DNA of 64,000 bases from Actinobacteria bacterium IMCC26256 (GTDB lineage Bacteria > Actinomycetota > Acidimicrobiia > IMCC26256). The translations under genes were made by a program, and so were the position numbers. The first letter of the stretch is position 1, and every line of letters starts with the position of its first letter. The notes below the pieces were generated by a model. That model ran no database searches and was not told where the DNA came from. It saw nothing but the letters and a program-made list of their open reading frames with translations. Location of the stretch: contig CP011489.1 in NCBI GenBank assembly GCA_001023575.1, positions 1,115,001 through 1,179,000 of the forward strand. Direction: 5' to 3'. Of the stretch, positions 26,073 through 37,549 are shown piece after piece.

Positions 26073-27757
26073 GCCATTCAGTCGCTGTTGCCTCATTGCT
26101 CGAATTGCGAGTTACTGACCTAGGAATAATTGAAGAGCTCTCTGTTCTCCTCGAGCAAGGCCTAACCGTTGTCTCCGGCGAGACGGGGGCGGGCAAGACC
26201 TTGGTGATGACAGCACTTGCGCTTCTAGGTGGTGCGCGTGCCGATTCGTCAATGGTGCGTGCCGGAGCCTCAGAGGCTCGAGTTGAAGGGCGTTTCTTCG
26301 ACCCTGCGATTGAGGACGAGATCGTGCTTGTGCGAGTCGTCCCGTTAGACGGGCGGAGTCGTGCCTATGTAAACGGTGGATTAGTAACAATCGGCGAACT
26401 CTCAGAGCGTTGCGGATCCCTTATCGATCTGCATGGTCAGCACTCGCACCAGTCGCTGCTTGATCCAGCAGTGCAGACAAAATTGCTGGATCGATTCTGC
26501 GGCGCACCTGCCATTCACGCATTAGCAGAGTACAGAGCAGCCCGATTGAAGCTCAGCGAGGCGCAGCGAAAGTTAGACGATCTAGGTGGCGATGAGCGTG
26601 CTCGTGCGCGTGAATTAGATCTTCTAAAATTTCAGATTGATGAGCTTGTCTCGGCATCTCTTAAGGACCCTAACGAGGCCGATGCACTCGAGAGCGAAGA
26701 GGAGTTGCTTGCTGACGCGGAGGCGCATCAGATTGCACTTCGAACTGCATATGAAGCGCTACAAGGCGTAGCAGCCGATGCAGTTGGAGCGGCTACATCG
26801 GCACTCATCGGGCGACCCCCGTTTGCTGCGCATGAAACACGAATTCGCGGGCTTCAGGCAGAGATCTCCGACATAGCGCACGACCTTAGAGGCACTCTAG
26901 AGTCGGTCGTAGTCGATCCAACGCGACTGGCGGCCGTGCAGGAACGACGTAGATTGCTCCGCGAACTTGGCCGCAAGTATGGAGCCAGCTGTGGTGAGAT
27001 GATCGCATTCCTAGATGCCGCCCAGGTCCGATATGACGAGATTGCTTCTCATGCCGAGCGTGCCTCAGCCGCAGAGTCTGAGATCGCTAGCGCAGTCGCT
27101 TCGCAGCACAAGGCAGCAAATTTGCTCACGGAGGTGCGTAGAGAGGCAGCACTCAGGCTTGCGAGTTCAGTCGAGACACACTTAGTACGCCTTGCAATGC
27201 CGTCAGCACGCTTCGAGGTGCAGGTCGAGGAAGGCGATGAGACCGATGACGGTGGAGACCGAGTTGTATTTGCACTTAGTGCAAATACCGGCGAGCCACT
27301 TCGACCCCTAGCTCGTGCTGCCTCTGGAGGAGAACTCTCACGCTCGATGCTTGCAGTGCGCGTCGCCCTTCACTCTGCTGAGAGCAATGCTGGAGTCAAG
27401 GTCGGTGTAGTGCCACTCTTGGTCTTTGATGAAGTTGACGCTGGAATCGGCGGTGAGGCCGGCATAGCTGTTGGGCGTGAACTCGCAGACCTCGGTGGAG
27501 CAGGGCAAGTGCTCTGCGTAACTCATCTTGCCCAGGTCGCTGCCTTCGCAGATAATCAAATCGTCGTCACGAAGCGAAGTGTCGGCAAGCGAACCATTGC
27601 TACTGCTGAGGTAGTCTCAGGAGAGGAGCGCATCTCGGAGCTCTCGCGCATGCTCGCTGGGGTGGGCTCCTCTGAGCATGCAAGAAGGCATGCTCAGGAG
27701 CTCATCAACAGCGCTAGTAGTCCACGCGTGAGCGCGGAGACTGGGTCTGCAGAGTGA
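26069..27757 (+). CDS. recN: DNA repair protein RecN
   Basis: An SMC-like ATPase for double-strand break repair, 562 residues. Walker A is GETGAGKT (37-44). The coiled-coil arms occupy roughly 150-390 (ARARELDLLKFQIDELVSAS; ERASAAESEIASAVASQHKAANLL). The signature ASGGELSRSMLAVRVAL and Walker B VPLLVFDEVDAGIGGEAG, then QVLCVTHLAQVAAFAD, complete the C-terminal ATPase half. It overlaps the neighbouring genes by four bases on each side. Confidence 0.95.
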   Translation: MSHSVAVASLLELRVTDLGIIEELSVLLEQGLTVVSGETGAGKTLVMTALALLGGARADSSMVRAGASEARVEGRFFDPAIEDEIVLVRVVPLDGRSRAYVNGGLVTIGELSERCGSLIDLHGQHSHQSLLDPAVQTKLLDRFCGAPAIHALAEYRAARLKLSEAQRKLDDLGGDERARARELDLLKFQIDELVSASLKDPNEADALESEEELLADAEAHQIALRTAYEALQGVAADAVGAATSALIGRPPFAAHETRIRGLQAEISDIAHDLRGTLESVVVDPTRLAAVQERRRLLRELGRKYGASCGEMIAFLDAAQVRYDEIASHAERASAAESEIASAVASQHKAANLLTEVRREAALRLASSVETHLVRLAMPSARFEVQVEEGDETDDGGDRVVFALSANTGEPLRPLARAASGGELSRSMLAVRVALHSAESNAGVKVGVVPLLVFDEVDAGIGGEAGIAVGRELADLGGAGQVLCVTHLAQVAAFADNQIVVTKRSVGKRTIATAEVVSGEERISELSRMLAGVGSSEHARRHAQELINSASSPRVSAETGSAE

Positions 27758-28914
27758 GTATTGACCAGGTTAGTGAGATACGTGTAACCGGTGTTGCTCG
27801 TGTTGATCGTCGAACGAAAGACCTCGCAAAGCGTTTAAAGCCTGGGGAGATCGCTGTAATTGAGCACACAGACATCGACCGCGTCGCCGCCGAGAGTCTC
27901 ATCGCTACCGGTATATCAGCGGTGATAAATGTAGGGCATTCAATGTCAGGGCGTTACCCGAATAGCGGCCCCTTGAGATTGTTGCTTGCGGGTATTCCAA
28001 TTCTCGATCGAGTGGATCCGAGCATCCTCGATGATGTTAAGGAGGGTGACGTTCTCACGATCTCTGACAGCGAGATATTTAGGGCATCACAGAGGCTCGC
28101 CACAGGGATTCCAATCTCAATACCTGAGATTGAGGAGGGCATGGAGGAGGCAAGAGTAAATATCGGTGAGGAACTGCAACGCTTCGCCGAGAATACTCTC
28201 GAGTACATAAAGCGAGAGGCCGACCTCACTTTTGAGCCCGTTCAAATTCCGCCCATCAAGGTTGATATGCGAGGTCGGCATGCCCTAGTAGTGGTACGCG
28301 GGCACGACTATAAAGATGATCTACATGCTCTCAAGGCGTATATAAAGGAGTATCGACCCACGCTTATTGCCGTTGATGGTGGGGCCGATGCGCTACTTGA
28401 AGAAGGATTTAAGCCCGACGTAATCATTGGCGATTTCGACTCTGTCTCAGAGGCGGCGCTTCGAGTCGGGGCCGATTTGGTACACCATGTTCACAGAGAT
28501 GGGCGCGCTCCAGGGCGCGAGAATCTTGAGATGTGGAATGTCCCGTACCATGAGTTTGTAATCGACGGAACGAGCGAGGACGTCGCAATGATGCTGGCCT
28601 ATGAGGCTGGAGCCACTCTGATCGTCGCAGTAGGTACGCATGCGACGATGGTTGAGTTCCTCGATAAGGGTCGCCCAGGAATGTCCTCGACCTTCCTAAC
28701 GCGTCTACGACTCGGCCCAATCCTTGTCGATGCCAAGGGCGTGAACAGGCTCTACGAAGGGCGCGTGCGTAGGCGCGACCTGTTTCTATTAGTCGCATCT
28801 GCACTCGTTGCGATGATCTCTGTAAGTATTGTCTCCGAACCTATTCGTGTATTTGCACGTGGAATCAATCTCTCCATACATGATCTTTGGTACTCGGTCT
28901 TCGGTGCGTTCTAA
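27754..28914 (+). CDS. steA: SteA-like putative cytokinetic ring protein
   Basis: Actinobacteria-typical protein of 386 residues, known in corynebacteria to act with SteB (MctB-like) at the division site and to affect cell-wall hydrolysis. The N-terminal part (VARVDRRTKDLAKRLKPGEIAVIEHTDIDRVAAESLIA) precedes a thiamine-pyrophosphokinase-like fold (AVDGGADALLEEGFKPDVIIGDFDSVSEAAL, DGRAPGRENLEMW, GTSEDVAMMLAYEAGA). A single C-terminal membrane helix (DLFLLVASALVAMISVSIVS) anchors it. The start GTGA overlaps the recN stop. The next gene is the SteB/MctB partner, as in M. tuberculosis Rv1697-Rv1698. Confidence 0.88.
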   Translation: MSIDQVSEIRVTGVARVDRRTKDLAKRLKPGEIAVIEHTDIDRVAAESLIATGISAVINVGHSMSGRYPNSGPLRLLLAGIPILDRVDPSILDDVKEGDVLTISDSEIFRASQRLATGIPISIPEIEEGMEEARVNIGEELQRFAENTLEYIKREADLTFEPVQIPPIKVDMRGRHALVVVRGHDYKDDLHALKAYIKEYRPTLIAVDGGADALLEEGFKPDVIIGDFDSVSEAALRVGADLVHHVHRDGRAPGRENLEMWNVPYHEFVIDGTSEDVAMMLAYEAGATLIVAVGTHATMVEFLDKGRPGMSSTFLTRLRLGPILVDAKGVNRLYEGRVRRRDLFLLVASALVAMISVSIVSEPIRVFARGINLSIHDLWYSVFGAF

Positions 28915-28935
28915 GCGCAAGTCAGGTAGCGAAAA

Positions 28936-29886
28936 ATGATAAATTTTAGGTTCCATGTTGTCTCAATAGTCGCAGTATTCCTCTCGTTGGCGCTCGGAAT
29001 AATGATCGGCTCGACAGTCGTTGATCGAGCCATTGTCGCATCGCTGCGTAGTCAGATTGATCGAGTCGAGGCGAATGCTGACGCACAGCGAGCAGAGAAC
29101 GCTGCGTTGAGCGAAGAGTTAGGGCTCAAAGGGGAGTACGTAAATGCGACTGCTTCCTTCGCTGTTAGCGGAAGACTCCCAGCGGTCGGCTTGGCGCTTA
29201 TTGCCGAGTCAAACGTTAGTGAGGACAACCTTGTTAGCTTCATTGAGTTATCAAGAAATGCTGGTTCGAGAGTCGGAGGATTCCTGCTTCTAACTGAGAA
29301 GTGGAGCGATAATTCACAGGTATCGCAGCTCCGTAGCGCAGCAGGTGTCGAAGAACGCGGAGCAAAGTTAGTTAGGGCTAGCGCATGGAGTGCTGTCGCT
29401 CAACGATTAGCGGCTGGGGTGGGTACCTCTACGCAGGAAGATGTGTTGGTTCGCCTTGGTGCCGCGGGATTCATTGAGTTTAAATCCGTAGGTGATGGTG
29501 GCGCTGGAGCCCCAGCCTTTCCCGCGGAGTGGCCAGGTATAGGGGCTAGGGCGGTCTATATATCGGCTCCGACGAGCGGGGATATATCTCCGCAGTCTCT
29601 GCGCATATCAGAGCGTGTCTCAGCGCTTGCGCGCCAAGGCATGCTCACTGTTGCATCCGAGAACCACGTTGATGGAGATGGAGTGCCCGCTAGAGGTCTC
29701 CTGCTCTCAAATGTCAGAGATGATGCCGCACTGCGTATCCGGATATCTTCGGTCGACAACTTCGAGTTGATCGAGGGTCGTGTCTCGGCAGTTCTCGCTG
29801 CCGCAGACTTGGCGCGTGGAGTCAACGGTAGGTATGGCTACGGTGAAGGTGCAGTAGCTGTCTCCCCGGAGTGGTGGGCTCTGTGA
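28936..29886 (+). CDS. mctB: MctB/SteB-like protein (DUF3186, putative copper transporter family)
   Basis: A 316-residue protein with an N-terminal membrane helix (FHVVSIVAVFLSLALGIMIGST), then a coiled coil (residues about 35-62, LRSQIDRVEANADAQRAENAALSEELG) and an extracytoplasmic domain. This is the architecture of the mycobacterial outer-membrane copper protein MctB and corynebacterial SteB. Following steA directly (21-base gap), it most likely works in the SteA-SteB division/cell-wall pair. The copper role is family knowledge and not visible here. It shares a GTGA overlap with murJ. Confidence 0.85.
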   Translation: MINFRFHVVSIVAVFLSLALGIMIGSTVVDRAIVASLRSQIDRVEANADAQRAENAALSEELGLKGEYVNATASFAVSGRLPAVGLALIAESNVSEDNLVSFIELSRNAGSRVGGFLLLTEKWSDNSQVSQLRSAAGVEERGAKLVRASAWSAVAQRLAAGVGTSTQEDVLVRLGAAGFIEFKSVGDGGAGAPAFPAEWPGIGARAVYISAPTSGDISPQSLRISERVSALARQGMLTVASENHVDGDGVPARGLLLSNVRDDAALRIRISSVDNFELIEGRVSAVLAAADLARGVNGRYGYGEGAVAVSPEWWAL

Positions 29887-31544
29887 CCCAAGCCGGAGGA
29901 CCCGGCATGCCTGAGCTAGGGGAGAAACCAGATTCAGGTTCAGGATCACGCGGCACAGGAAGAGCCGCCGCCGGCATGGGCGCTGCCACCGCTCTTTCAC
30001 GCGGTATCGGATTCATCCGAATACTCACTATCGCTGCAGTGCTAGGCACCACCTATTTAGGTAACGCCTATCAGTCGTCTAATGCAGTCTCTAATATTCT
30101 CTTTGAGCTATTAGCAGCAGGTGCTCTCTCTGCGGTCCTGGTCCCAACCTTTACGAATCTCTTCGCACGTAATGATCGTGAGGAGGTTGAGCGTCTATCC
30201 GGTGCGCTGCTCGGCGTTGCACTCGTGGTACTAGGGGCAGTAGTTATCGCAGGCGAGATACTTGCTCCCCAGATTGCGCGACTCTTGACATCGGGTGTTT
30301 CGGACCCAAAGATTGCCTCCGCCCAACAAGGGCTATCGGTATTTTTACTACGTTTTATTCTCCCTCAGATTCTCCTCTACGCATTTGGTGCTGTCGCTGT
30401 TGGGGTTCTATATGCTCAGCGCCGTTTCATTGTGCCTTCGCTAGCGCCGATTGCCCTCACCGTTGTCGTCGTAATTGGCATGCTGCTTTTTAGAGCGCAG
30501 GTCGGCCCCGGTGACCCCGGGCTAGTACTTGAAGCCTCTGCAAGATGGACGCTCGGGCTAACAGCGACTCTTGCGGTATTGGCCTTCGTAGCGATGCCGT
30601 GCATAGCGATGCTGCGAAGTGGAGTTAGGCCAAGAATTCATATTCCTATAAGCGAGCCTGTCTTCAACGCATTGCTTCGCCTGTCCGGGTGGGCGGTATT
30701 CCAACACAGCGCAGTCGGTATTTTGTTGGGCGTAACAATCGTGCTCGGGAATGCTGTTGAGGGAGGAGCGCTTGCATATCAAGTTGCTTTTGTTTTCTTC
30801 ATGGCTCCATACGCAGTGCTTGCTCAGCCAATTCACACGACGATTCTCCCTGAGATATCTCTAGATGCTGCTAATAGCGATTTGGTGGGATTCGCGAGAG
30901 CGGCTCGCTGGGCTGTGGACTCTATGGCGCTTCTAGTGCTCCCAGTAGCGGCGATGATGATTGCTCTAGCGCCTCCACTTATGACCGCGGTTGCATTTGG
31001 GAATGCAACCGGCGCTATAAGTGTTGGCCTACTAGCGACTGCGGTGGCCTCCCTCGCAGTGGGGCTCCTTCCTTATGCGGTGTTTTTATTCTTCGCACGG
31101 GCTTCATACGCTCTTGGGGATAGTCGATTGCCAGCGATTGTCGCAATAACGTCCGCTCTAATTGCGGGGACCGTCATGACGATCGTTGCTCCGCATACGC
31201 AGGGTAATGCTCGAATTGCAGTACTTGGATTAGGGCACACGGGGGCCTACGTGCTCGCCTCGGTATGGTTAGCAGTTGCACTAGCGAGGCGCAGTCGCTG
31301 CTCCATGGTGCCTTTAACTGTATTGAGAAGTCTCGCAGTGGCAGTGGTAGTTGGGGCTTCTATATGGCTGGTCTCGGAGGCAATTGATCCGCGCGGGCGG
31401 GTTGCCTGCCTTGCACTGGTGGGCGGTTTATCTCTTATCGGGGTAGGCGCTTACGCACTTGGTGTGCGGTTACTCGGTGCGAATATCACACTGAATCCAA
31501 GAGGCTGGGTGGGTAGTCCCACAATAGAGTCGGCGCGCAGGTAA
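29883..31544 (+). CDS. murJ: MurJ/MviN-family lipid II flippase
   Basis: A polytopic protein of the MOP superfamily that flips lipid II across the membrane for peptidoglycan synthesis. It shows GIGFIRILTIAAVLGTTYLGNAYQSSNAVSNILFELLAAGALSAVLVPTF at the N-terminus, the hallmark of MurJ, and about 14 membrane helices. I chose GTG 29883, whose GTGA overlaps the mctB stop like other junctions in this operon; a GTG at 29871 is also in frame. It lacks the long cytoplasmic kinase-like domain of mycobacterial MviN. Confidence 0.92.
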   Translation: MTQAGGPGMPELGEKPDSGSGSRGTGRAAAGMGAATALSRGIGFIRILTIAAVLGTTYLGNAYQSSNAVSNILFELLAAGALSAVLVPTFTNLFARNDREEVERLSGALLGVALVVLGAVVIAGEILAPQIARLLTSGVSDPKIASAQQGLSVFLLRFILPQILLYAFGAVAVGVLYAQRRFIVPSLAPIALTVVVVIGMLLFRAQVGPGDPGLVLEASARWTLGLTATLAVLAFVAMPCIAMLRSGVRPRIHIPISEPVFNALLRLSGWAVFQHSAVGILLGVTIVLGNAVEGGALAYQVAFVFFMAPYAVLAQPIHTTILPEISLDAANSDLVGFARAARWAVDSMALLVLPVAAMMIALAPPLMTAVAFGNATGAISVGLLATAVASLAVGLLPYAVFLFFARASYALGDSRLPAIVAITSALIAGTVMTIVAPHTQGNARIAVLGLGHTGAYVLASVWLAVALARRSRCSMVPLTVLRSLAVAVVVGASIWLVSEAIDPRGRVACLALVGGLSLIGVGAYALGVRLLGANITLNPRGWVGSPTIESARR

Positions 31545-31554
31545 GGCTTGGGCT

Positions 31555-32391
31555 ATGACTCTTCTCATCGCTCTAATCCTTGGCTTCTTAGCTGTACGGC
31601 TAATGGTTGCCTCTGCTGTTGAACTGAGCGAGTCCAAGGTTCTAATGCGCAATAATTATCGCGATCGCCGAGTCGTGACTGCATCGGGGCTCCTGATTCT
31701 TGCAGCGGTTCTCTTCATAGAGGCCGGTAGGTCGGCTCTTGGGGCCTTTGGGCTAGGGATAGAGCCCGGGGAGAACATTGCCCGAACTCTCGTGCTCTTC
31801 TGTGCCTTTGGTTTCGCGATGCTTGGATTCATTGATGACGTACTCGGCGGCGAAGATCGTGGATTCCGAGGACATATGCGAGCGTTGCGCAACGGCCGGG
31901 TAACAACAGGGCTTCTAAAGATTGGTGGTGGAGCGGCTCTAGCCTTTGTGCTCGCAGCTCAACCCGGTTTTGTCACAGGCAAGCGGTTAGTCGCTGATGC
32001 ACTACTAATCGCATTATGTGCCAATCTCGGTAATCTCTTGGACCGTGCGCCAGGGCGCGTAATTAAAGTAGCGCTTCTCGCTTGGATCCCACTTGCGTTG
32101 ATTGCTGGTACCGGCCCGGTTGGGGTCGCCGTAGCGCCGGTGATAGGTGCTGCAGCCGGCATGCTTCCGGACGATCTGCGTGAGAAATCGATGCTCGGAG
32201 ATACAGGGGCAAACCTAATCGGTGGAGTAATCGGGTTAATGGCTGTCTTTACACTTGGTCGTGGTGCGCGCACCGGAGTGCTTATCGCTTTAATCGTTCT
32301 CAACTTGGCCTCGGAGTTCATCTCATTCTCGAAGATTATTGAGAAGGTCCCACCGCTTCGGTACCTCGATCGCCTCGGTCGAGACGCCTAA
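31555..32391 (+). CDS. Short MraY/WecA-like polyprenyl-phosphate sugar-phosphate transferase homologue
   Basis: A 278-residue protein with about nine membrane helices and remnants of the PNPT signature: FAMLGFIDDVLGG (the paired aspartates), GHMRALRNGRVTTGLLKIGGG, ANLGNLLDRAPGR where most homologues read NxxNxxDG, and KSMLGDTGANLIGG. Family members move a sugar-1-phosphate to undecaprenyl or decaprenyl phosphate. It is shorter than MraY (about 360) and its third motif is degenerate, so it may be inactive, have a different substrate, or be a specialised actinobacterial type. It follows murJ by 10 bases. Confidence 0.75.
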   Translation: MTLLIALILGFLAVRLMVASAVELSESKVLMRNNYRDRRVVTASGLLILAAVLFIEAGRSALGAFGLGIEPGENIARTLVLFCAFGFAMLGFIDDVLGGEDRGFRGHMRALRNGRVTTGLLKIGGGAALAFVLAAQPGFVTGKRLVADALLIALCANLGNLLDRAPGRVIKVALLAWIPLALIAGTGPVGVAVAPVIGAAAGMLPDDLREKSMLGDTGANLIGGVIGLMAVFTLGRGARTGVLIALIVLNLASEFISFSKIIEKVPPLRYLDRLGRDA

Positions 32392-32420
32392 CTCCATCTC
32401 TGGGATAAATGAAGTTTGCG

Positions 32421-33947
32421 TTACTTGAGTCTGCAGCGCCGCTCATAGATTCCTAAAGTTGAGGTCTGGGTTCCGGTCTTGAAAGATGCGGTCTTCCGAT
32501 AACCCATTTTGCTTAGGCCAAGAGGCAGGTTTGGGAAGGAACCCCACCGCTTCTCGGAGGTAATTACAAGCATGCATACTCGTTCTTGCGCTGCTGCTGC
32601 TAGTAACAATTCAGAGGTAATTTGGAGTGTTTTGTTACTCGTGGTGATGCGCAGTTCGGAGTCATCCACGAACCAAGGGTCGGTAGATGCTCCGGCCCTC
32701 CAGATAAGTCCCGGAGTATCAGAGAGCGCCCACGAGTTACCAACTTTGGTCATTGCGTTTATGGCGAGAGCATCATTGCCGCTTGGGGGTTTTGGGTTAT
32801 AGATCTGAGTCATATTTGATACCTGTAGCGGAATGGCGAGAACAAGAGCGATTACCACTGCTCTCCACGGCGGCAGATGGCAAGCAATGAGTAAGGCCGC
32901 TGGAGGGGCCATAATCGCGATGTGGTTGTTCCAGAGCCGCTGTTCCGCGAGAAGCAGAGCAAGCGCAGCGCCGAGCCAAATCCAGAGAAAGCGATCTCCG
33001 CTTGTGAAGCGCTCAAGAATTGAAGTCGTTGAGGATTGTTGTGGGGCGATATCGCCTGCTCCACGGTTTCGCAGTGAAGTAAGTACTGCATTGACTAGCG
33101 CAACAAGAATACAGAGGAGCGATAGAAGAAGTAGCGGTGGGTCTCTATGAAAAATTGTTGTTGCAATTTTATTGAGGTTGGCTAGAACATCGATTGAGCC
33201 TGGCTGAGTCGTGTGGTAGGCGATCGATTGCTCATAGACATTGACGAGACCCCAGGGGAGTGCTGATGCGATTAGTACGCATAGGGCAATTGCGGGGATC
33301 AATGCGGCTCTGATCCATTGCCTTGTTGAGGCGACGAGGAGCCATGCAACCGCTATCGCTGGAATTACTAAGAGACTCTTAGTGGAGAACCCTGCCCCGG
33401 CTAGAAGCGAGATCGCCAGTACCAGGCGGCTAGAGGGGTTGGAGCGGAAACGGAGCGCAGCAGCAACCGTTGAGACAGCCAATGCACCTGCGACGCCGTC
33501 GCTCGTAATCGGGCCGGTGGTCCAGAGCACCACGCCACTCGATGCGACTAGACCGGAAGCGAGGAGAGCAGCGCCTCTGTTAGTGAGGCGAATCGCGCAG
33601 AGGTAGGTAGCAATACTTATGGCTACCCCCGCGCACAATGCAGCAACCCTCGGGGAGTTAATCCGCTCGAAACCTACGAAGTCCGCAATTCGAAGGATCG
33701 GCAGAAAGAGTGGGCCCTGCGAGGAGAATACCGATCTAAATGGCGCGTACCCGGAGCGCATTGCATTCGCCGATAATCCATAGACGCCATCATCGAATCC
33801 GATTGCTGCAGAGGAGAAGAAGGCGGGCAGGCGTAGCAGGACCGCAAGAACCGCAATCCCCAAAAGGTCGAGTGCGGCGGACCTGCGTACGGCTGATCTC
33901 GGCTCCGTGATTAGAGAATCTGGGGGAGTGTTATTCGTCGGAATCAC
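32421..33947 (-). CDS. GT-C fold membrane glycosyltransferase (GT39/ArnT/PMT-like)
   Basis: A 508-residue membrane protein with about eleven helices. The first extracytoplasmic loop has GFDDGVYGLSANAMRSGYAPFRSVFSSQGPLF, the acidic-pair loop seen in protein mannosyltransferase and ArnT-type enzymes, followed by RVAALCAGVAISIATYLCAIRL and many helices. Such enzymes use polyprenyl-phosphate sugars to glycosylate proteins or lipids outside the cell. It is on the opposite strand to its neighbours. A link to the Thr-rich lipoproteins at 11-13 kb is only a guess. Confidence 0.75.
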   Translation of the reverse strand: MIPTNNTPPDSLITEPRSAVRRSAALDLLGIAVLAVLLRLPAFFSSAAIGFDDGVYGLSANAMRSGYAPFRSVFSSQGPLFLPILRIADFVGFERINSPRVAALCAGVAISIATYLCAIRLTNRGAALLASGLVASSGVVLWTTGPITSDGVAGALAVSTVAAALRFRSNPSSRLVLAISLLAGAGFSTKSLLVIPAIAVAWLLVASTRQWIRAALIPAIALCVLIASALPWGLVNVYEQSIAYHTTQPGSIDVLANLNKIATTIFHRDPPLLLLSLLCILVALVNAVLTSLRNRGAGDIAPQQSSTTSILERFTSGDRFLWIWLGAALALLLAEQRLWNNHIAIMAPPAALLIACHLPPWRAVVIALVLAIPLQVSNMTQIYNPKPPSGNDALAINAMTKVGNSWALSDTPGLIWRAGASTDPWFVDDSELRITTSNKTLQITSELLLAAAAQERVCMLVITSEKRWGSFPNLPLGLSKMGYRKTASFKTGTQTSTLGIYERRCRLK

Positions 33948-34071
33948 GATCTACTCCACCCTGCACCTCTCGAAAAAAATTCCATAAAACTAATGAATTG
34001 TCACCTGAGCCACGCGACTCCTTGGCACAGATGGTACCGTCGTTCTCCCGAGGGTCCGTGTCGCTTTTTAG

Positions 34072-35829
<1,758 letters not shown>

Positions 35830-35865
35830 GGTGCGTAGGTACCTGCGCACTTTATTTGGAGAAGC

Positions 35866-36435
35866 ATGAACGAAGAAATCTTCAAGATCCTTGAGTCGGT
35901 TCATCTAGCGGATGCTGGGTTCCTCAAAATTACAGAGGAGACCGTCTCGGGCCCCGACGAGAGACTATTTAAGCGAACCGTTGTGCGCCATCCGGGAGCA
36001 GTTGTCGTTGTTCCGGTCGAGGGGGAGAGCCACGCAATACTTGTTCGACAGTATCGAGCAGCTGTCGATGGATGGTTGCTTGAGGTTCCAGCAGGCAAGA
36101 GAGATGTTGATGGTGAGGCTCCAGAGGTAACTGCATCTCGCGAGCTTCTAGAGGAGACAGGCCTCAGAGCAGGGCGCCTGATTCTGCTCGCTGAGTTCTA
36201 CAACACTCCTGGATTCTGTGATGAGTACACCTACCTCTTTGCCGCTCTCGATCTAGAGGATGCAGGCGGGCGTCAGCCTATTGGTGCAGAGGAGATTGCA
36301 ATGACGCTCGAACGCATTGCGCTCGCAGATGTAGAGACGCTCATATCGACTGGCTCGATCACGGATGCTAAGACCATCATCGGACTCTTGCTCTCTAGGT
36401 CGTTAGTCGCCGGCAATTTCGTAGGCCGTCTATGA
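35866..36435 (+). CDS. NUDIX hydrolase, ADP-ribose pyrophosphatase type
   Basis: A 189-residue protein with the Nudix box GKRDVDGEAPEVTASRELLEETGL. The proline-rich and FYNTPGFCDEYTYLFAALDL stretch after it is typical of ADP-ribose pyrophosphatases. A TTGGAGAAG ribosome-binding site lies just upstream. It sits between pyrG and xerD as its counterpart (Rv1700) does in M. tuberculosis, where the enzyme cleaves ADP-ribose. The specific substrate here is inferred from position and the box context. Confidence 0.9.
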   Translation: MNEEIFKILESVHLADAGFLKITEETVSGPDERLFKRTVVRHPGAVVVVPVEGESHAILVRQYRAAVDGWLLEVPAGKRDVDGEAPEVTASRELLEETGLRAGRLILLAEFYNTPGFCDEYTYLFAALDLEDAGGRQPIGAEEIAMTLERIALADVETLISTGSITDAKTIIGLLLSRSLVAGNFVGRL

Positions 36436-36508
36436 GCGTTGCTCTCGATGTCTTGAAGGCTGCTTACCTTGGCGCCATACATTCCCCAGGTCTCACTCGA
36501 GACTGAAC

Positions 36509-37513
36509 GTGAAATCAGATGAACTCGCTCTTGCGGGAGATGATGGCAGTGCTGAACGCGATGAATTATCTGTTCAGTTAGACGAATATTTTAGTTGGCT
36601 CAAAGTTGAGCGCGGTCTCTCAACCAATACCTTGAGTGCGTATAGGCGCGACCTGTTGCGGTACGCCACGTGGTTGAGGGCGCGAGGAATCGCTGACCTA
36701 AATCTGGTCGGGGAGTCTGAGGTATTCGCCTATGTTGAGGGCCTAAAGCGCAAGCGCAATGAAGAAGGAGGGGCCAAATACGCTCCATCATCTGTTGCTC
36801 GTGCATTGGTAGCGGTTCGCTCGATCCATAGGTTCTGTGTCGAGGAGGGCCTATCCACTATCGATCCGAGTGACGATGTCGGTGCTCCGCGGGTTCCTCA
36901 AGGTATTCCCAAGGCACTCTCCGAGGAGGAGGTTCTTGAACTCCTAGGGGCGGTGGAGGGGGAGTCCCCGGGAGCGTTGCGCGATCGCGCCATTCTAGAG
37001 ACGCTCTACGCAACTGGCATGCGAATCAGCGAACTCGTCGGGCTCGATCGCGCAGATATAGACCTAGACGACCGGCTTATGCGAGTAGTCGGTAAAGGCA
37101 ACAAAGAACGTGTAGTCCCTGTAGGTGCAAGCGCTCGAGGAGTGCTTCTTGAGTACCTGCAGAATGGCCGACCTCAGCTTGAGAAGCCAACAACACGAAG
37201 AGTCCCTGGGGATCCACTATTTCTAAATGCTAGGGGAGGGCGCCTTACTCGGCAGAGTTGCTGGAGAATCGTTACGAAAGCCGGCAACAAAGTTGGTCTG
37301 GGGGGTCGCCTCTCACCGCATGTTCTTCGTCACTGCTGCGCGACACACATGCTCGACCATGGCGCAGATATTCGTGTAGTTCAGGAACTCCTAGGTCATG
37401 CAAGTCTCTCAACGACGCAGATATATACCTTGGTCACCCCTGAGAGGCTGAGCTCTGCATATGACTTAGCGCATCCCCGTGCCGGACGCAGCGCTGCTTT
37501 GCGTCGCCATTAG
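36509..37513 (+). CDS. xerD: Tyrosine recombinase XerD
   Basis: A site-specific recombinase that resolves chromosome dimers at dif with XerC. The N-terminal SAM-like domain (LDEYFSWLKVERGLSTNTLSAYRRDL) precedes the catalytic domain, with ATGMRISELVGL (first arginine), GKGNKERVVPVG, HVLRHCCATHML (H-x-x-R), LGHASLSTTQIY (His and the nucleophilic tyrosine). The length of 334 residues is slightly above the usual 300 because of an N-terminal extension; the GTG start has no strong ribosome-binding site, so it may begin later. A 5-bp hairpin (GTCTC/GAGAC) lies upstream. Confidence 0.92.
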   Translation: MKSDELALAGDDGSAERDELSVQLDEYFSWLKVERGLSTNTLSAYRRDLLRYATWLRARGIADLNLVGESEVFAYVEGLKRKRNEEGGAKYAPSSVARALVAVRSIHRFCVEEGLSTIDPSDDVGAPRVPQGIPKALSEEEVLELLGAVEGESPGALRDRAILETLYATGMRISELVGLDRADIDLDDRLMRVVGKGNKERVVPVGASARGVLLEYLQNGRPQLEKPTTRRVPGDPLFLNARGGRLTRQSCWRIVTKAGNKVGLGGRLSPHVLRHCCATHMLDHGADIRVVQELLGHASLSTTQIYTLVTPERLSSAYDLAHPRAGRSAALRRH

Positions 37514-37549
37514 TTGTAGATTCGTCGAGATGACACGAAGAATCATTCA

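Noticed and set aside
36509-37513. XerD as a phage or transposon integrase
   Set aside because: Its place between the NUDIX and S2P genes and its full set of XerD residues fit the housekeeping recombinase.
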